Translations under genes and position numbers: made by a program | In this document: piece by piece, positions 27,565-34,754 of the stretch | How the letters are laid out: each line of letters opens with the position of its first letter | How positions within the stretch are numbered: position 1 is the first letter of the stretch | Source of the DNA: Halogeometricum limi | Lineage (GTDB): Archaea; Halobacteriota; Halobacteria; Halobacteriales; Haloferacaceae | Length of the DNA: 64,000 nt | Assembly (NCBI RefSeq): GCF_900115785.1 | Contig: NZ_FOYS01000002.1 | Coordinates: forward strand, 186,001 to 250,000 | Direction of reading: 5' to 3' | The notes under the pieces: generated by a model | The model's database searches: none | Seen by the model: only the letters and a program-made list of their open reading frames with translations | What the model was told of the DNA's origin: nothing

Positions 27565-28350
27565 ATGGAGATGAATCACGTCTGTCGCGGGTCCGGTGAA
27601 CCGTTACTCTTGATCCACGGACTGGGCGGGAGTTGGCGGACGTGGACCCCCATCCTCGACGGGTTGGCCGCCGAACGGGAAGTCGTCGCAGTGGACCTCC
27701 CGGGTCACGGGGAGACGCCGGCGCTCTCCGGTGAAGTATCCATCGACACCCTTGCCAATGCCGTCACTTCGTTTCTCGATGCGAACGACCTCGCCGGCGT
27801 CGACGTGGTCGGCAACTCGATGGGAGCGCGACTCGTCCTCGAACTCGCGCGCCGCGGGGAGGTCGGCACAACCGTTGCACTCGATCCCGGTGGGTTCTGG
27901 AAGGGGTGGGAGCGGTACTTCTTCTACGCGACGCTCGCCCCCTCGATACGTCTCGTTCGCCTCCTCCAACCCGTGATGGACCGGCTGATGGGGAGTGCCG
28001 TCGGTCGGACCATGCTCCTGATTCAGCTCTCGGCACGGCCCTGGGACCTCTCCGCCGAGGTCACACGGGAGGAGATGCGGACCTTCGCCGACTCGCCGTC
28101 GTTTGACGAACTACTTCGTCGGTTGGCGTTCGGCCCGAGCCAACCGGGGACGGACTCCACACCGGGATCGGTCGTAATCGGATGGGGGCGCAAGGATCGA
28201 GTTACCCTGCCCAGGCAGGCAAAACGCGCGCTGGACAGGTTCCCCAACGCTCAGTTGTACTGGTTCGAGGACAGTGGGCATTACCCTCATTGGGACGCTC
28301 CCGACGAGGCGACCGAACTAATCCTTACGAGCACTGCGAACGACGAGTGA
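27565..28350 (+). CDS. Alpha/beta hydrolase
   Basis: A 261-residue alpha/beta-hydrolase fold protein with LLLIHGLGGSW (oxyanion loop), the nucleophile elbow VVGNSMGA (Ser85), a late acidic position in GWGRKD (near 211) and the histidine in EDSGHYPHWD (near 238). The triad looks intact. The cap between about 125 and 190 is helical and hydrophobic. The substrate is unknown. It lies alone in the 1.3-kb segment between aroQ repeat copies A and B, which suggests acquisition with that segment. Confidence 0.85.
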   Translation: MEMNHVCRGSGEPLLLIHGLGGSWRTWTPILDGLAAEREVVAVDLPGHGETPALSGEVSIDTLANAVTSFLDANDLAGVDVVGNSMGARLVLELARRGEVGTTVALDPGGFWKGWERYFFYATLAPSIRLVRLLQPVMDRLMGSAVGRTMLLIQLSARPWDLSAEVTREEMRTFADSPSFDELLRRLAFGPSQPGTDSTPGSVVIGWGRKDRVTLPRQAKRALDRFPNAQLYWFEDSGHYPHWDAPDEATELILTSTANDE

Positions 28351-28721
28351 ACACAACTGTTCGGACGCGAGAGAGATGAACGATCACCAACTACCACAGA
28401 AGGGATACTTGGATACCGGAAAAGTACACGCGACCGTGTTACGTGAGTTATTGAACTGAACAAGGCCGAGCAACGCGAGTCTAGATAGCACTAAACGGAT
28501 GTGAGTCGGCGTTTCATTCCCGATTCAGATGTGGTGTTCCGGTTTGGGCCTTCCTCTGGTTCTGACCGATGATTGGCCAAGGATTAACGTCGGACGCCGG
28601 CATCGATTACGTACTCGAATCGGAGGGCGTGGTGGCGAATTTCTCCTTTACGGGCCTCTTCGTCGGACTCGTGGTTGTAGTCTCGACTCACAATGTGGTC
28701 CGGCAGTGAGTCGAATCAAAC
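28351..28721. other. Intergenic region holding aroQ-end repeat B
   Basis: No intact gene is supported. The stretch contains repeat copy B at 28450-28488 and is AT-richer than neighbouring genes. A 27-codon frame at 28376-28459 (ending VLRELLN) runs into the repeat in a different frame and is not supported as a gene. Confidence 0.5.
28450..28488 (+). repeat. aroQ 3'-end repeat, copy B
   Basis: Read in the frame starting at 28450 these bases encode I-E-L-N-K-A-E-Q-R-E-S-R-stop, ten of twelve residues identical to the real aroQ end. Only 27 of 39 bases match copy A, because most codons differ synonymously. That pattern is what a diverged coding end would show. Matching stops just upstream of the IE codons. 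Confidence 0.8.
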
Positions 28722-29108
28722 TCACTCCTCGTCGGTCGGTTCCAACTGGATTCTCGACACGTCGATGTCTTCGTAGTCTTTCTCTGACGAGAGTACGTCC
28801 ATGCCTCGCGTCTCCGCTGTCGCCGCGTGGAACGCATCGAACGGTGTCATCCCTTCGTCGTAGTAGTTGACTCCCTTCAGGACGATTTGTTTCTCTTCTT
28901 CGTCTCGCACTGGGACGAGTTCGAGCAGGTTCGCCACCAGCGGAACGAAGTCGAACTCGTAGCGTTCGCGGGCGAGGACGAGTTCGAGATACGAGAACGC
29001 CGACGTTTCGACCTCGTATTTATCGAGTGCTTCTTCCGTCGACCCCTGCAACCAATCTGAATCTTTGGCAAGTGCGAGTAAGAAGTCCGTCTCGACGTAC
29101 ACCGTCAT
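28722..29108 (-). CDS. PIN-domain ribonuclease toxin (VapC-like)
   Basis: This 128-residue PIN-domain protein has the acidic metal-site residues expected of VapC toxins: Asp8 (YVETDFLLAL), Glu42 (FSYLELVLA), Asp91 (TPFDAFHAAT) and Asp104, followed by SSEKDYEDI. VapC toxins cleave tRNA or rRNA when the antitoxin is lost. The start overlaps the stop of the upstream AbrB-like gene by ATGA, the usual antitoxin-toxin order. The pair sits between aroQ-end repeats B and C. Confidence 0.88.
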   Translation of the reverse strand: MTVYVETDFLLALAKDSDWLQGSTEEALDKYEVETSAFSYLELVLARERYEFDFVPLVANLLELVPVRDEEEKQIVLKGVNYYDEGMTPFDAFHAATAETRGMDVLSSEKDYEDIDVSRIQLEPTDEE

Positions 29109-29350
29109 CTATCGCTATCCTTCTCTCCGGCGTTGGCTTTCGCCTCCGATTCGACGTTTTCTCGAATCTCCTCGATGGACGCATCACGGAGGCCACCTGC
29201 CGCCTCTTGGACTGCAGCGAGCGGGTCGTCTGCGACCGGGATGAGTTCGATTCTATCTTCGTACGTCACGATGTGATACTTCTCACCGTACTTCTTCCGT
29301 ACCTCTTTGGGGATGTACAGTCGCCCCTGTCGGTCCGTCTCTGCTGACAT
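29105..29350 (-). CDS. AbrB/SpoVT-type antitoxin (VapB-like)
   Basis: This 81-residue protein carries an AbrB/MazE swapped-hairpin DNA-binding start (TDRQGRLYIPKEVRKKYG, then YHIVTYEDRIELIPV). The acidic helical C-terminus (EEIRENVESEAKANAG) should wrap around the PIN toxin. I chose the ATG at 29350 because it gives the normal antitoxin size and leaves the palindrome at 29384-29408 upstream. It probably represses its own operon. Confidence 0.85.
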   Translation of the reverse strand: MSAETDRQGRLYIPKEVRKKYGEKYHIVTYEDRIELIPVADDPLAAVQEAAGGLRDASIEEIRENVESEAKANAGEKDSDR

Positions 29351-29383
29351 AGGATAGACTACGATGGCACGAGAGTTGAACGT

Positions 29384-29408
29384 TACCACTAGATATATCT
29401 CTATGGTA
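29384..29408. promoter_or_regulatory. Palindromic TATA region / possible autoregulatory site of the toxin-antitoxin pair
   Basis: AGATATATCT (29391-29400) is a perfect palindrome flanked by TACCA (29384) and TGGTA (29404), which are inverted to each other. It lies 34-58 bases upstream of the antitoxin ATG at 29350 on the minus strand. It could be both the TATA box and the operator bound by the AbrB-like protein; the operator part is inference. Confidence 0.45.
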
Positions 29409-29449
29409 CGGAGTGTGACTCGTGACAACCCATGATAGACTTCACTGTC

Positions 29450-29482
29450 CTGAACAAGGCCGAACAGGGTGAGAACCGATAG
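29450..29482 (+). repeat. aroQ 3'-end repeat, copy C
   Basis: These bases encode L-N-K-A-E-Q-G-E-N-R-stop, matching copy B at eight of ten residues and copy A at six of ten, plus the stop. At the DNA level it matches copy B at 25 of 33 bases. It follows the toxin-antitoxin promoter and marks the right edge of the repeated block. Confidence 0.7.
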
Positions 29483-29595
29483 TTCGAGGTGGTGTTTGGT
29501 GACGCGTACCGACCGACAGCACGTCACTCCCTCGTGACCTGTCAACGATAACTCTTGGAACCCTTATGCTCCGCCGTCGCTACGGCTGAGTAGCC

Positions 29596-30198
29596 ATGAG
29601 CGAGTCAGGGGAACGCTCTCACGGGTATACCCCGAGAGACTACGACGAAGATAGTGCGGCGGACGAGGCGTACCAGACGTGCGTGTCGTACGCCGTCGAA
29701 CACACCCCTATCCGCCGCGAAGACACTGTCGTCGACGTGGGGACCGGAACCGGAATCGTCGCCTTCGAACTCGCACCGAACTGCGAACGCGTCCTCGGGC
29801 GCGACGTCAACGACGAGTGGCTTCGATACGCTCGGCAGAAGGCGACGGAGAGAGGCGTTGAGAACGTCTCGTTCGGCCACGGGTCGTTTCGGGAACCGAA
29901 CGTGGACGAGGCGGTGGACGTGGTCGTCGCGAGTTACGCGCTCTACATGGCGTACGACGAGGGCGGCGAAGAGGAGTTGCGGGCCGCAATCGAAGGCATC
30001 TCGTCGCTGAATCCCCGCCATCTCGTCGTCGCCGACAAGATGTTCTTCGGGCCAGCGGAACCCCGCGGCGACTACGAGAGACTCCCGCAGATGGGAACTG
30101 TCGCGAATCTGCTCGCCGATGCGGGCTTCACGCTCACGGACGTGGAAATCGTCAGTGGCTCCGTGGGCGTCCTCGTCGCTTCTCGAACGACTGGATAG
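29596..30198 (+). CDS. Class I SAM-dependent methyltransferase
   Basis: A 200-residue methyltransferase with SAM motif VVDVGTGTGIVAFEL (about 44-58), acidic motif LGRDVNDEW, and VDVVVASYALYMAYD as motif IV region. It begins MSESGERSHGYTPRDYDEDSA. Family assignment beyond class I is not possible, and the substrate is unknown. It is the first gene to the right of aroQ repeat C. The next 276 bases (30199-30474) hold no recognised gene. Confidence 0.83.
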   Translation: MSESGERSHGYTPRDYDEDSAADEAYQTCVSYAVEHTPIRREDTVVDVGTGTGIVAFELAPNCERVLGRDVNDEWLRYARQKATERGVENVSFGHGSFREPNVDEAVDVVVASYALYMAYDEGGEEELRAAIEGISSLNPRHLVVADKMFFGPAEPRGDYERLPQMGTVANLLADAGFTLTDVEIVSGSVGVLVASRTTG

Positions 30199-30474
30199 GC
30201 AGACGGACAGGCCACAGCATACGCGGCGACGACGTTCCCTCGCTGGCCCCCTTCCGTGGGAGTTCCGGAATCCGGTCGAGGATATGCACGAGGCGAGCGA
30301 AGGTGCGCTCGAACGACTGCCGCGCCGTCGCCCGCTCTCACGACCGAACGCACGTTCGCGAGTCTCTCTTCCTCGTCCGCCGACTCCGCTTCGTCGCCGC
30401 CCCGTGAGTCGTCGCTCGCTCCCGCTACGCACGTATTTGTCCCCGCGCGTCCTCTCTCTAGTGGGGGTGTGAGT

Positions 30475-30903
30475 ATGCAACCGAAAGCGACTCGAAGCGT
30501 CGAGCAAACCGTCCGAGCGTACGTCGGACTCTGGAACGACAGGGCGTACGACGATATCTCGGACCTCGTCTCGACGTCGTTCGTCATGGTCGAATCCGGT
30601 GCACCGGGGAGAGAAGTACGCGGCAGAGACGGCCTGAAGTCGCTCGTCGAGCGCTACGCGACGGGGTTCCCCGACTTCGAGTTGACGATAGACGAACTCG
30701 TCGTCGGCGACGGCGTCGCGATGTTCGAAGGTACGTTCCGCGGGACGCACGACGGCGTGTTCGACGGCGTTGCGCCGACCGGACGGCCCGTCGAAATCGG
30801 GTACGCCGACGCGCTGACGGTCGAAGACGGGCGAATCCAGCGCGAACGGGTGTACTACGACCCGAGGGAGATGAGCCGTCAGGTTGGTCGCGAGAACGAC
30901 TGA
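30475..30903 (+). CDS. SnoaL-like (NTF2-fold) protein
   Basis: This 142-residue protein has an NTF2-like cone fold signature: VRAYVGLWNDRAYDDISDLV at the start, GRDGLKSLVERYATGFPDFEL in the middle and FEGTFRGTHDGVFDGVAPTG later, the pattern of SnoaL-like ester cyclases. Many such haloarchaeal proteins are of unknown use. The ATG at 30475 follows a short GTGAGT stretch. A second SnoaL-like gene lies 0.7 kb downstream. Confidence 0.82.
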   Translation: MQPKATRSVEQTVRAYVGLWNDRAYDDISDLVSTSFVMVESGAPGREVRGRDGLKSLVERYATGFPDFELTIDELVVGDGVAMFEGTFRGTHDGVFDGVAPTGRPVEIGYADALTVEDGRIQRERVYYDPREMSRQVGREND

Positions 30904-31010
30904 CCGGAGACGGGTGCGGCCGACCGGTCCCAGAGCGACTCCGCTTTCGGACCCGATCTAACACGTATCAGTCTCTCTTGATGCCGAGACGATGCGTTCT
31001 CTTCTTTGCG

Positions 31011-31520
31011 ATGGCACGAGCACAGTACCCAGGAGACGAGGGCGCGGTTCCGTTCGTCCGCCGCGCCGACGAGGGGGACCGGTTCAACATGTTCGGCGGC
31101 CTGACGTTCGTCAAGGCCACCGGCGAGGAGACGGCCGGTGCGTACGGACTCATCGAACAACGGGCGAACGCCGGAATGCAGACGCCGTTGCACGTCCACC
31201 ACGCCGAGGACGAACTGTGGGTCGTCGTCGACGGCCGCCTCTCCGTCCACGTCGACGGAGAGACGATGGACGTGGGGCCGGGCGACGTCGCGTTCGGACC
31301 TCGTGGAAAGCCGCACGCCTTCCGCGTCGAGGAGGACGCGAGCAGATACTACATCGTCCGGAACGCGGGCGGCGAGTCGTTCTTCGAGGCCGTCGGCGAC
31401 CCGGCACACGACCTCTCGCTTCCGGACCCGACCCCGACAGACGCGCAACTCGAACGGCTGAACGACGTGTTGGAGACGTACGAACTGGAGATTCTCGGGC
31501 CGCCGCCGTTCGAGGCGTAG
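31011..31520 (+). CDS. Cupin-domain protein
   Basis: This single-domain cupin (169 residues from ATG 31011) has the metal ligand pattern PLHVHHAEDELWVV, followed by GDVAFGPRGKPHAFRVEE. It is likely a metal-binding isomerase, dioxygenase or regulator-like protein. An in-frame ATG at 30981 and a TTG at 30978 would add residues (PRRCVLFFA) unlike the family. There is no signal peptide. Confidence 0.82.
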   Translation: MARAQYPGDEGAVPFVRRADEGDRFNMFGGLTFVKATGEETAGAYGLIEQRANAGMQTPLHVHHAEDELWVVVDGRLSVHVDGETMDVGPGDVAFGPRGKPHAFRVEEDASRYYIVRNAGGESFFEAVGDPAHDLSLPDPTPTDAQLERLNDVLETYELEILGPPPFEA

Positions 31521-31639
31521 TCTCCCGAACGGGACGTTCTCCCGCCCAAACGAGTGGAGGTAGAGTGATGACGGCGACTAACGTACGTTTACTGATAGCT
31601 CGTGCCACGCGCGAGGGCTGTCGATGCAGGGGTGAGAAC

Positions 31640-32083
31640 ATGTCAACGATAGAATCGGAGGCGGAGAACAGAGCGGTCGTACGGCGAGAGATAGACGAGG
31701 CGTGGAACGGAGACGACCTGGACGTTCTCGACGAGTTGTACGCCGAGAGCGTGGTCGTCGGAACGAAGCGAACGGGTTCGGAAGGTCCCCTCGTGGGACG
31801 TGAGGACATCAAATCGGTCCACGCGGAGTGGGACGAGGGATTCCCGGACGCGAGCGCCGAGGTGAACGAACTGGCGGCCGACGGAGACGTGGTCTTCGTC
31901 TGGTGGACGCTCCGCGGGACTCACCGCGGAACGTTCCGGGGCGTCGAACCGACGGGCAACGAGATAGCCGTGGACGGGTTCTCGTTCCGACGCCTCCGCG
32001 ACGGGCGCGTCGTCGAACTGAAGGACGCGGCGAGCATGGCGACGCTCGTCGAGCAACTCGGTCTCGAACTCCCACTGGGGTGA
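31640..32083 (+). CDS. SnoaL-like (NTF2-fold) protein, second copy of the fold
   Basis: This 147-residue protein resembles the SnoaL-like gene at 30475 in layout: REIDEAWNGDDLDVLDELYA at the start, GREDIKSVHAEWDEGFPDAS, and WWTLRGTHRGTFRGVEPTG. The two are not close duplicates, but they share the same fold and the same TFRG-x-x-x-G-V-x-PTG element. The ATG at 31640 is the natural start. It lies between the cupin and an alpha/beta hydrolase, all in one direction. Confidence 0.82.
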   Translation: MSTIESEAENRAVVRREIDEAWNGDDLDVLDELYAESVVVGTKRTGSEGPLVGREDIKSVHAEWDEGFPDASAEVNELAADGDVVFVWWTLRGTHRGTFRGVEPTGNEIAVDGFSFRRLRDGRVVELKDAASMATLVEQLGLELPLG

Positions 32084-32146
32084 GGTGGGCGTCGAGACGC
32101 CGCTTTTTCCTGCACGTTCATGCCCTCAGCGCGCGTCTTCTCCCCG

Positions 32147-33004
32147 ATGCCGACGGTTCGAACGGACGACATAGACACCTACTACGAACGACGCGGGGAC
32201 GGCCCCGCGATAGTGTTCGTCCACGCCTCCATGCTGGACCACTCGCTGTGGGACGCGCAGGTCGAGGCGCTGAGCGACGACTACACGACCGTCGTCTACG
32301 ACGTTCGCGGGCACGGGATGACCGGCGGTTCGTCGGCGGCGAGGTACTCCGTGGCGCGCTACGCCGACGACCTGCGTGCGCTTCTCACCGCGCTGGAACT
32401 GGACCGTCCCGTCGTCTGCGGCCTCTCGATGGGTGCGATGGTCGCCCAGACGTACGCGGCACAGTACCCCGAGGACGTCTCGGGGGTGATACTCGCCGAA
32501 CCGTTCACCGCACCCTTCGTCGGGGCGGGCGATTGGCTGCTCCGTCGCGTGGTTCTGAACGCCCTCGTCCTCCCGGTTCGGCTGTTCGGCCTCGAACGCG
32601 TCGAACGGGCCAACGTCTGGCTGACGGAGCGATTCGCTCCCGGTTCCGGCGGCGACTACGACAACGTCCAGCGACTCCGAGACTCCGGACCGTCGATGGC
32701 GACGGCCGAGTTCGCCAAGGTGGCGAAGTCGATGGCCCGGTTCCACGAGGAGTCCGTCGACCTCTCGGCGATACGGGCTCCCAGCCTCGTGCTGTTCGGT
32801 GAGCACGGCCTCCCGGCCGTCAAAGCCCACGTCGCCCGGTTGGCGGCGTCGCTCTCGGACGTGGACGTCGACGAAGTTCCCGGCGCGGGACACGCCTGCA
32901 ACCTCGACGACCCGGAGTACTTCACCGCGAGCGTGCGACGGTTCCTCGAAGCGGTGTCTCGTCCGACCGAGGACACCGAGGTGGACGCCGACCCGTCGGA
33001 GTAG
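32147..33004 (+). CDS. Alpha/beta hydrolase, second
   Basis: A 285-residue alpha/beta hydrolase with IVFVHASMLDHSLW (oxyanion loop region), the elbow VCGLSMGAMVA (Ser94) and a terminal histidine in PGAGHACN near 249. The usual acid position reads FGEHGLP rather than a GEHD-type motif, so the third catalytic residue is unclear and may be the glutamate. The start MPTVRTDDIDTYYE at 32147 is preferred to the in-frame ATG at 32120. Substrate unknown. Confidence 0.82.
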   Translation: MPTVRTDDIDTYYERRGDGPAIVFVHASMLDHSLWDAQVEALSDDYTTVVYDVRGHGMTGGSSAARYSVARYADDLRALLTALELDRPVVCGLSMGAMVAQTYAAQYPEDVSGVILAEPFTAPFVGAGDWLLRRVVLNALVLPVRLFGLERVERANVWLTERFAPGSGGDYDNVQRLRDSGPSMATAEFAKVAKSMARFHEESVDLSAIRAPSLVLFGEHGLPAVKAHVARLAASLSDVDVDEVPGAGHACNLDDPEYFTASVRRFLEAVSRPTEDTEVDADPSE

Positions 33005-33019
33005 CGAACCTCGCGGCCG

Positions 33020-33451
33020 TCACACGCGGCGGTCCTCTCGGTTCGAGTCCGCCGCGTCGTCGACCGACCGGTCCGCGTCGACCACTTCGGAGAACACGAG
33101 GCGGTAGCCGTCCGGGTCAGTGAGAACGAGTTCGCGGGTGTTCCACGACGTCTCGTACGGCCCCTCGCCTCCCGAGACGGCGGCGTCGGCTACCCGTTCG
33201 GCCACGTCGTCGACCGACTCGCCGTCGAGGGTGAGATAGACGGCGACACCGCTGCCGCGCGGTGTACCGGTCGTTCCGGAGACGAGCATCACGTCGGCGT
33301 CCGCTCGGTACCGAAGATGCGCCATCTTGGGACTCTCTGACACCGTCTGGAAGCCGACCGCACGGTACCACGCCACCGAGGCGTCGAGGCGGCCGACGGT
33401 CAGTCGGACGAACAGTGAAGTCGGGTACGTCTCCGTCACCGAAGGGTCCAT
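33020..33451 (-). CDS. VOC-family (glyoxalase/bleomycin-resistance fold) protein
   Basis: This 143-residue protein has the VOC pattern: LFVRLTVGRLDASVAWYRAV at the start, then MLVSGTTG, and RELVLTDPDGYRLVFSEVV at the end, a repeated beta-alpha-beta layout. It probably binds a metal or small ligand; the activity is not decided by sequence. The ATG at 33451 is preferred over an extension to 33490. It is divergent from the small membrane protein at 33539, with about 87 bases between them. Confidence 0.8.
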   Translation of the reverse strand: MDPSVTETYPTSLFVRLTVGRLDASVAWYRAVGFQTVSESPKMAHLRYRADADVMLVSGTTGTPRGSGVAVYLTLDGESVDDVAERVADAAVSGGEGPYETSWNTRELVLTDPDGYRLVFSEVVDADRSVDDAADSNREDRRV

Positions 33452-33510
33452 GAGGGACAGACGTGAGTCCCGACGATGAAAGTGATTCATGAATGGACTG
33501 ACACGAACTG

Positions 33511-33518
33511 TTTTATAG
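33511..33518 (+). promoter_or_regulatory. TATA box of the 67-residue membrane protein gene
   Basis: TTTTATAG at 33511-33518 is followed 21 bases later by the ATG at 33539, suggesting a leaderless transcript. It lies in the divergent region with the VOC gene. Confidence 0.6.
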
Positions 33519-33538
33519 CCGTTCGTGATAGTCTGCGT

Positions 33539-33742
33539 ATGCGTACGAAACTCGCCGTCGGCGTCGGCCTCCTCGTCGCGGTCGGAGGCGTCGCCTCGGC
33601 GGTGACGACCGGTGCCGGACCCGCCGAACTACTCATGTGGACGGTCGTCGCCCTGATACCGGCCGCTATCGTCGCACTCGGGGGCGTCCCGTCGGGGTAC
33701 TCGTCGGTGGACGACGACCGGGAAGAACCGACCGACTCGTAG
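33539..33742 (+). CDS. Small two-span membrane protein (67 aa)
   Basis: This 67-residue protein has two hydrophobic stretches (LAVGVGLLVAVGGVASAV and LLMWTVVALIPAAIVALGG) and an acidic end. I do not recognise a family. The start at 33539 is set by the TATA box. The last codons and stop lie inside a 35-base tandem duplication, so the end of the gene may have been altered by that event. Confidence 0.6.
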   Translation: MRTKLAVGVGLLVAVGGVASAVTTGAGPAELLMWTVVALIPAAIVALGGVPSGYSSVDDDREEPTDS

Positions 33743-33795
33743 CCGACAGGCCCCTTAGTCAACCGACCGACTCGTAGCCGACGGGCCCCCTATCC
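33726..33795. repeat. 35-bp tandem duplication across the stop of the membrane protein gene
   Basis: Two copies of a 35-base unit (33726-33760 and 33761-33795) share the first 22 bases exactly and nearly all of the next ten. The unit includes the coding end EPTDS-stop, so the second copy repeats a PTDS-stop stretch. Such a duplication is probably recent, arising from slippage or unequal recombination. Confidence 0.9.
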
Positions 33796-33798
33796 GAC

Positions 33799-34602
33799 TC
33801 AGTCGGCGCCGTCGTACGACGCCACCAGCGAGTCCAGCGCGTCGTGCCGTTTCGTCGTGTGCGGTGCGGTCAGCGGTGACACCGACACCCGGCCCTCGAC
33901 GACGGCGCGACGGTCGGTGCCGTCGGGGTCGGGGAAGTCGCTCTCGCGCATCCGTTCCCAGACGCCGTCGTGGAGCGTGATTCGGCCGTTCTCGCCGTCG
34001 TGACGCGCGGTCATCTCGTACATCGTCGACGGCGTCGTGACCTGCAGGGGGACGGGGCCGTCGCCGTCGACCATCGGGGCGTTCACGTTCAGGTACTCGG
34101 CCTCCTCGAAGACGCCCGCAGCAGGCGCGTTCTTCGCGAGATACGTCGCCGCCGCCGTCGCGTGGCGGTAGTCGTGGACGTCCTCGGCCTTCTCGGACCA
34201 CGGCACGTCGCCGTCGCCGGGGACGTACAACGAGACGGCTATCGCGGGGACGTCGAAGAACGCGGCTTCGACGGCGGCGCTCACGGTTCCGGACCGTCCG
34301 AGGACGTACGCGCCGAGGTTCGCGCCCTTGTTACATCCGGCGACGACCATGTCGACGTCCGGACAGAGGGCTTCGAGACCGACGACGGTGCAGTCGGCGG
34401 GCGTCCCGTGGACGGCGTACCCCCACTCGTGTTCGGTCACGTCCACGTCTCTGGACAACTGTCGTCCCACCGCGCTCTGGTCGTCGGCGGGGGCGACGGC
34501 CGTCACGTCGGCGAACCCGTCGAACGCCTCGTACAGCGCTCGAAACCCCGTGCTGTCGATGCCGTCGTCGTTCGTCAAGAGGATAGAGAGCGAATCGCTC
34601 AT
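33799..34602 (-). CDS. surE: SurE-type 5'/3'-nucleotidase
   Basis: SurE removes phosphate from nucleoside monophosphates. The 267-residue protein starts MSDSLSILLTNDDGIDSTGF (metal ligands Asp11-Asp12 of the TNDDG motif). It also has VVAGCNKGANLGAYVLGRSG, with the catalytic Asn, and AVHGTPADCTVVGLEAL. The length is normal. It marks the return to core genes to the right of the accessory block. An interval with short GTCCGTC-like motifs lies between its start and the next gene, with no gene in it. Confidence 0.92.
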   Translation of the reverse strand: MSDSLSILLTNDDGIDSTGFRALYEAFDGFADVTAVAPADDQSAVGRQLSRDVDVTEHEWGYAVHGTPADCTVVGLEALCPDVDMVVAGCNKGANLGAYVLGRSGTVSAAVEAAFFDVPAIAVSLYVPGDGDVPWSEKAEDVHDYRHATAAATYLAKNAPAAGVFEEAEYLNVNAPMVDGDGPVPLQVTTPSTMYEMTARHDGENGRITLHDGVWERMRESDFPDPDGTDRRAVVEGRVSVSPLTAPHTTKRHDALDSLVASYDGAD

Positions 34603-34754
34603 GTGCTTCGGTACGGCGGACCGCGCAAAGGTGTACCGCTCGCGGCGGTCTGTCGTCGGCCGCGGCGGACGGTCCTCACCGACTCGTCCGCGACCGAATC
34701 GTCTGCACCCGTCCGTCTACCTCCGTCCGTCTGCGACCGACCGGCGTCCGACCG

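Noticed and set aside
28376-28459. 27-codon frame running into aroQ repeat B
   Set aside because: It uses another frame than the repeat and lacks a convincing promoter.
33045-33062. GGTTCGAGTCC-like sequence as a tRNA T-arm
   Set aside because: It lies in the VOC coding frame and no cloverleaf can be drawn around it.
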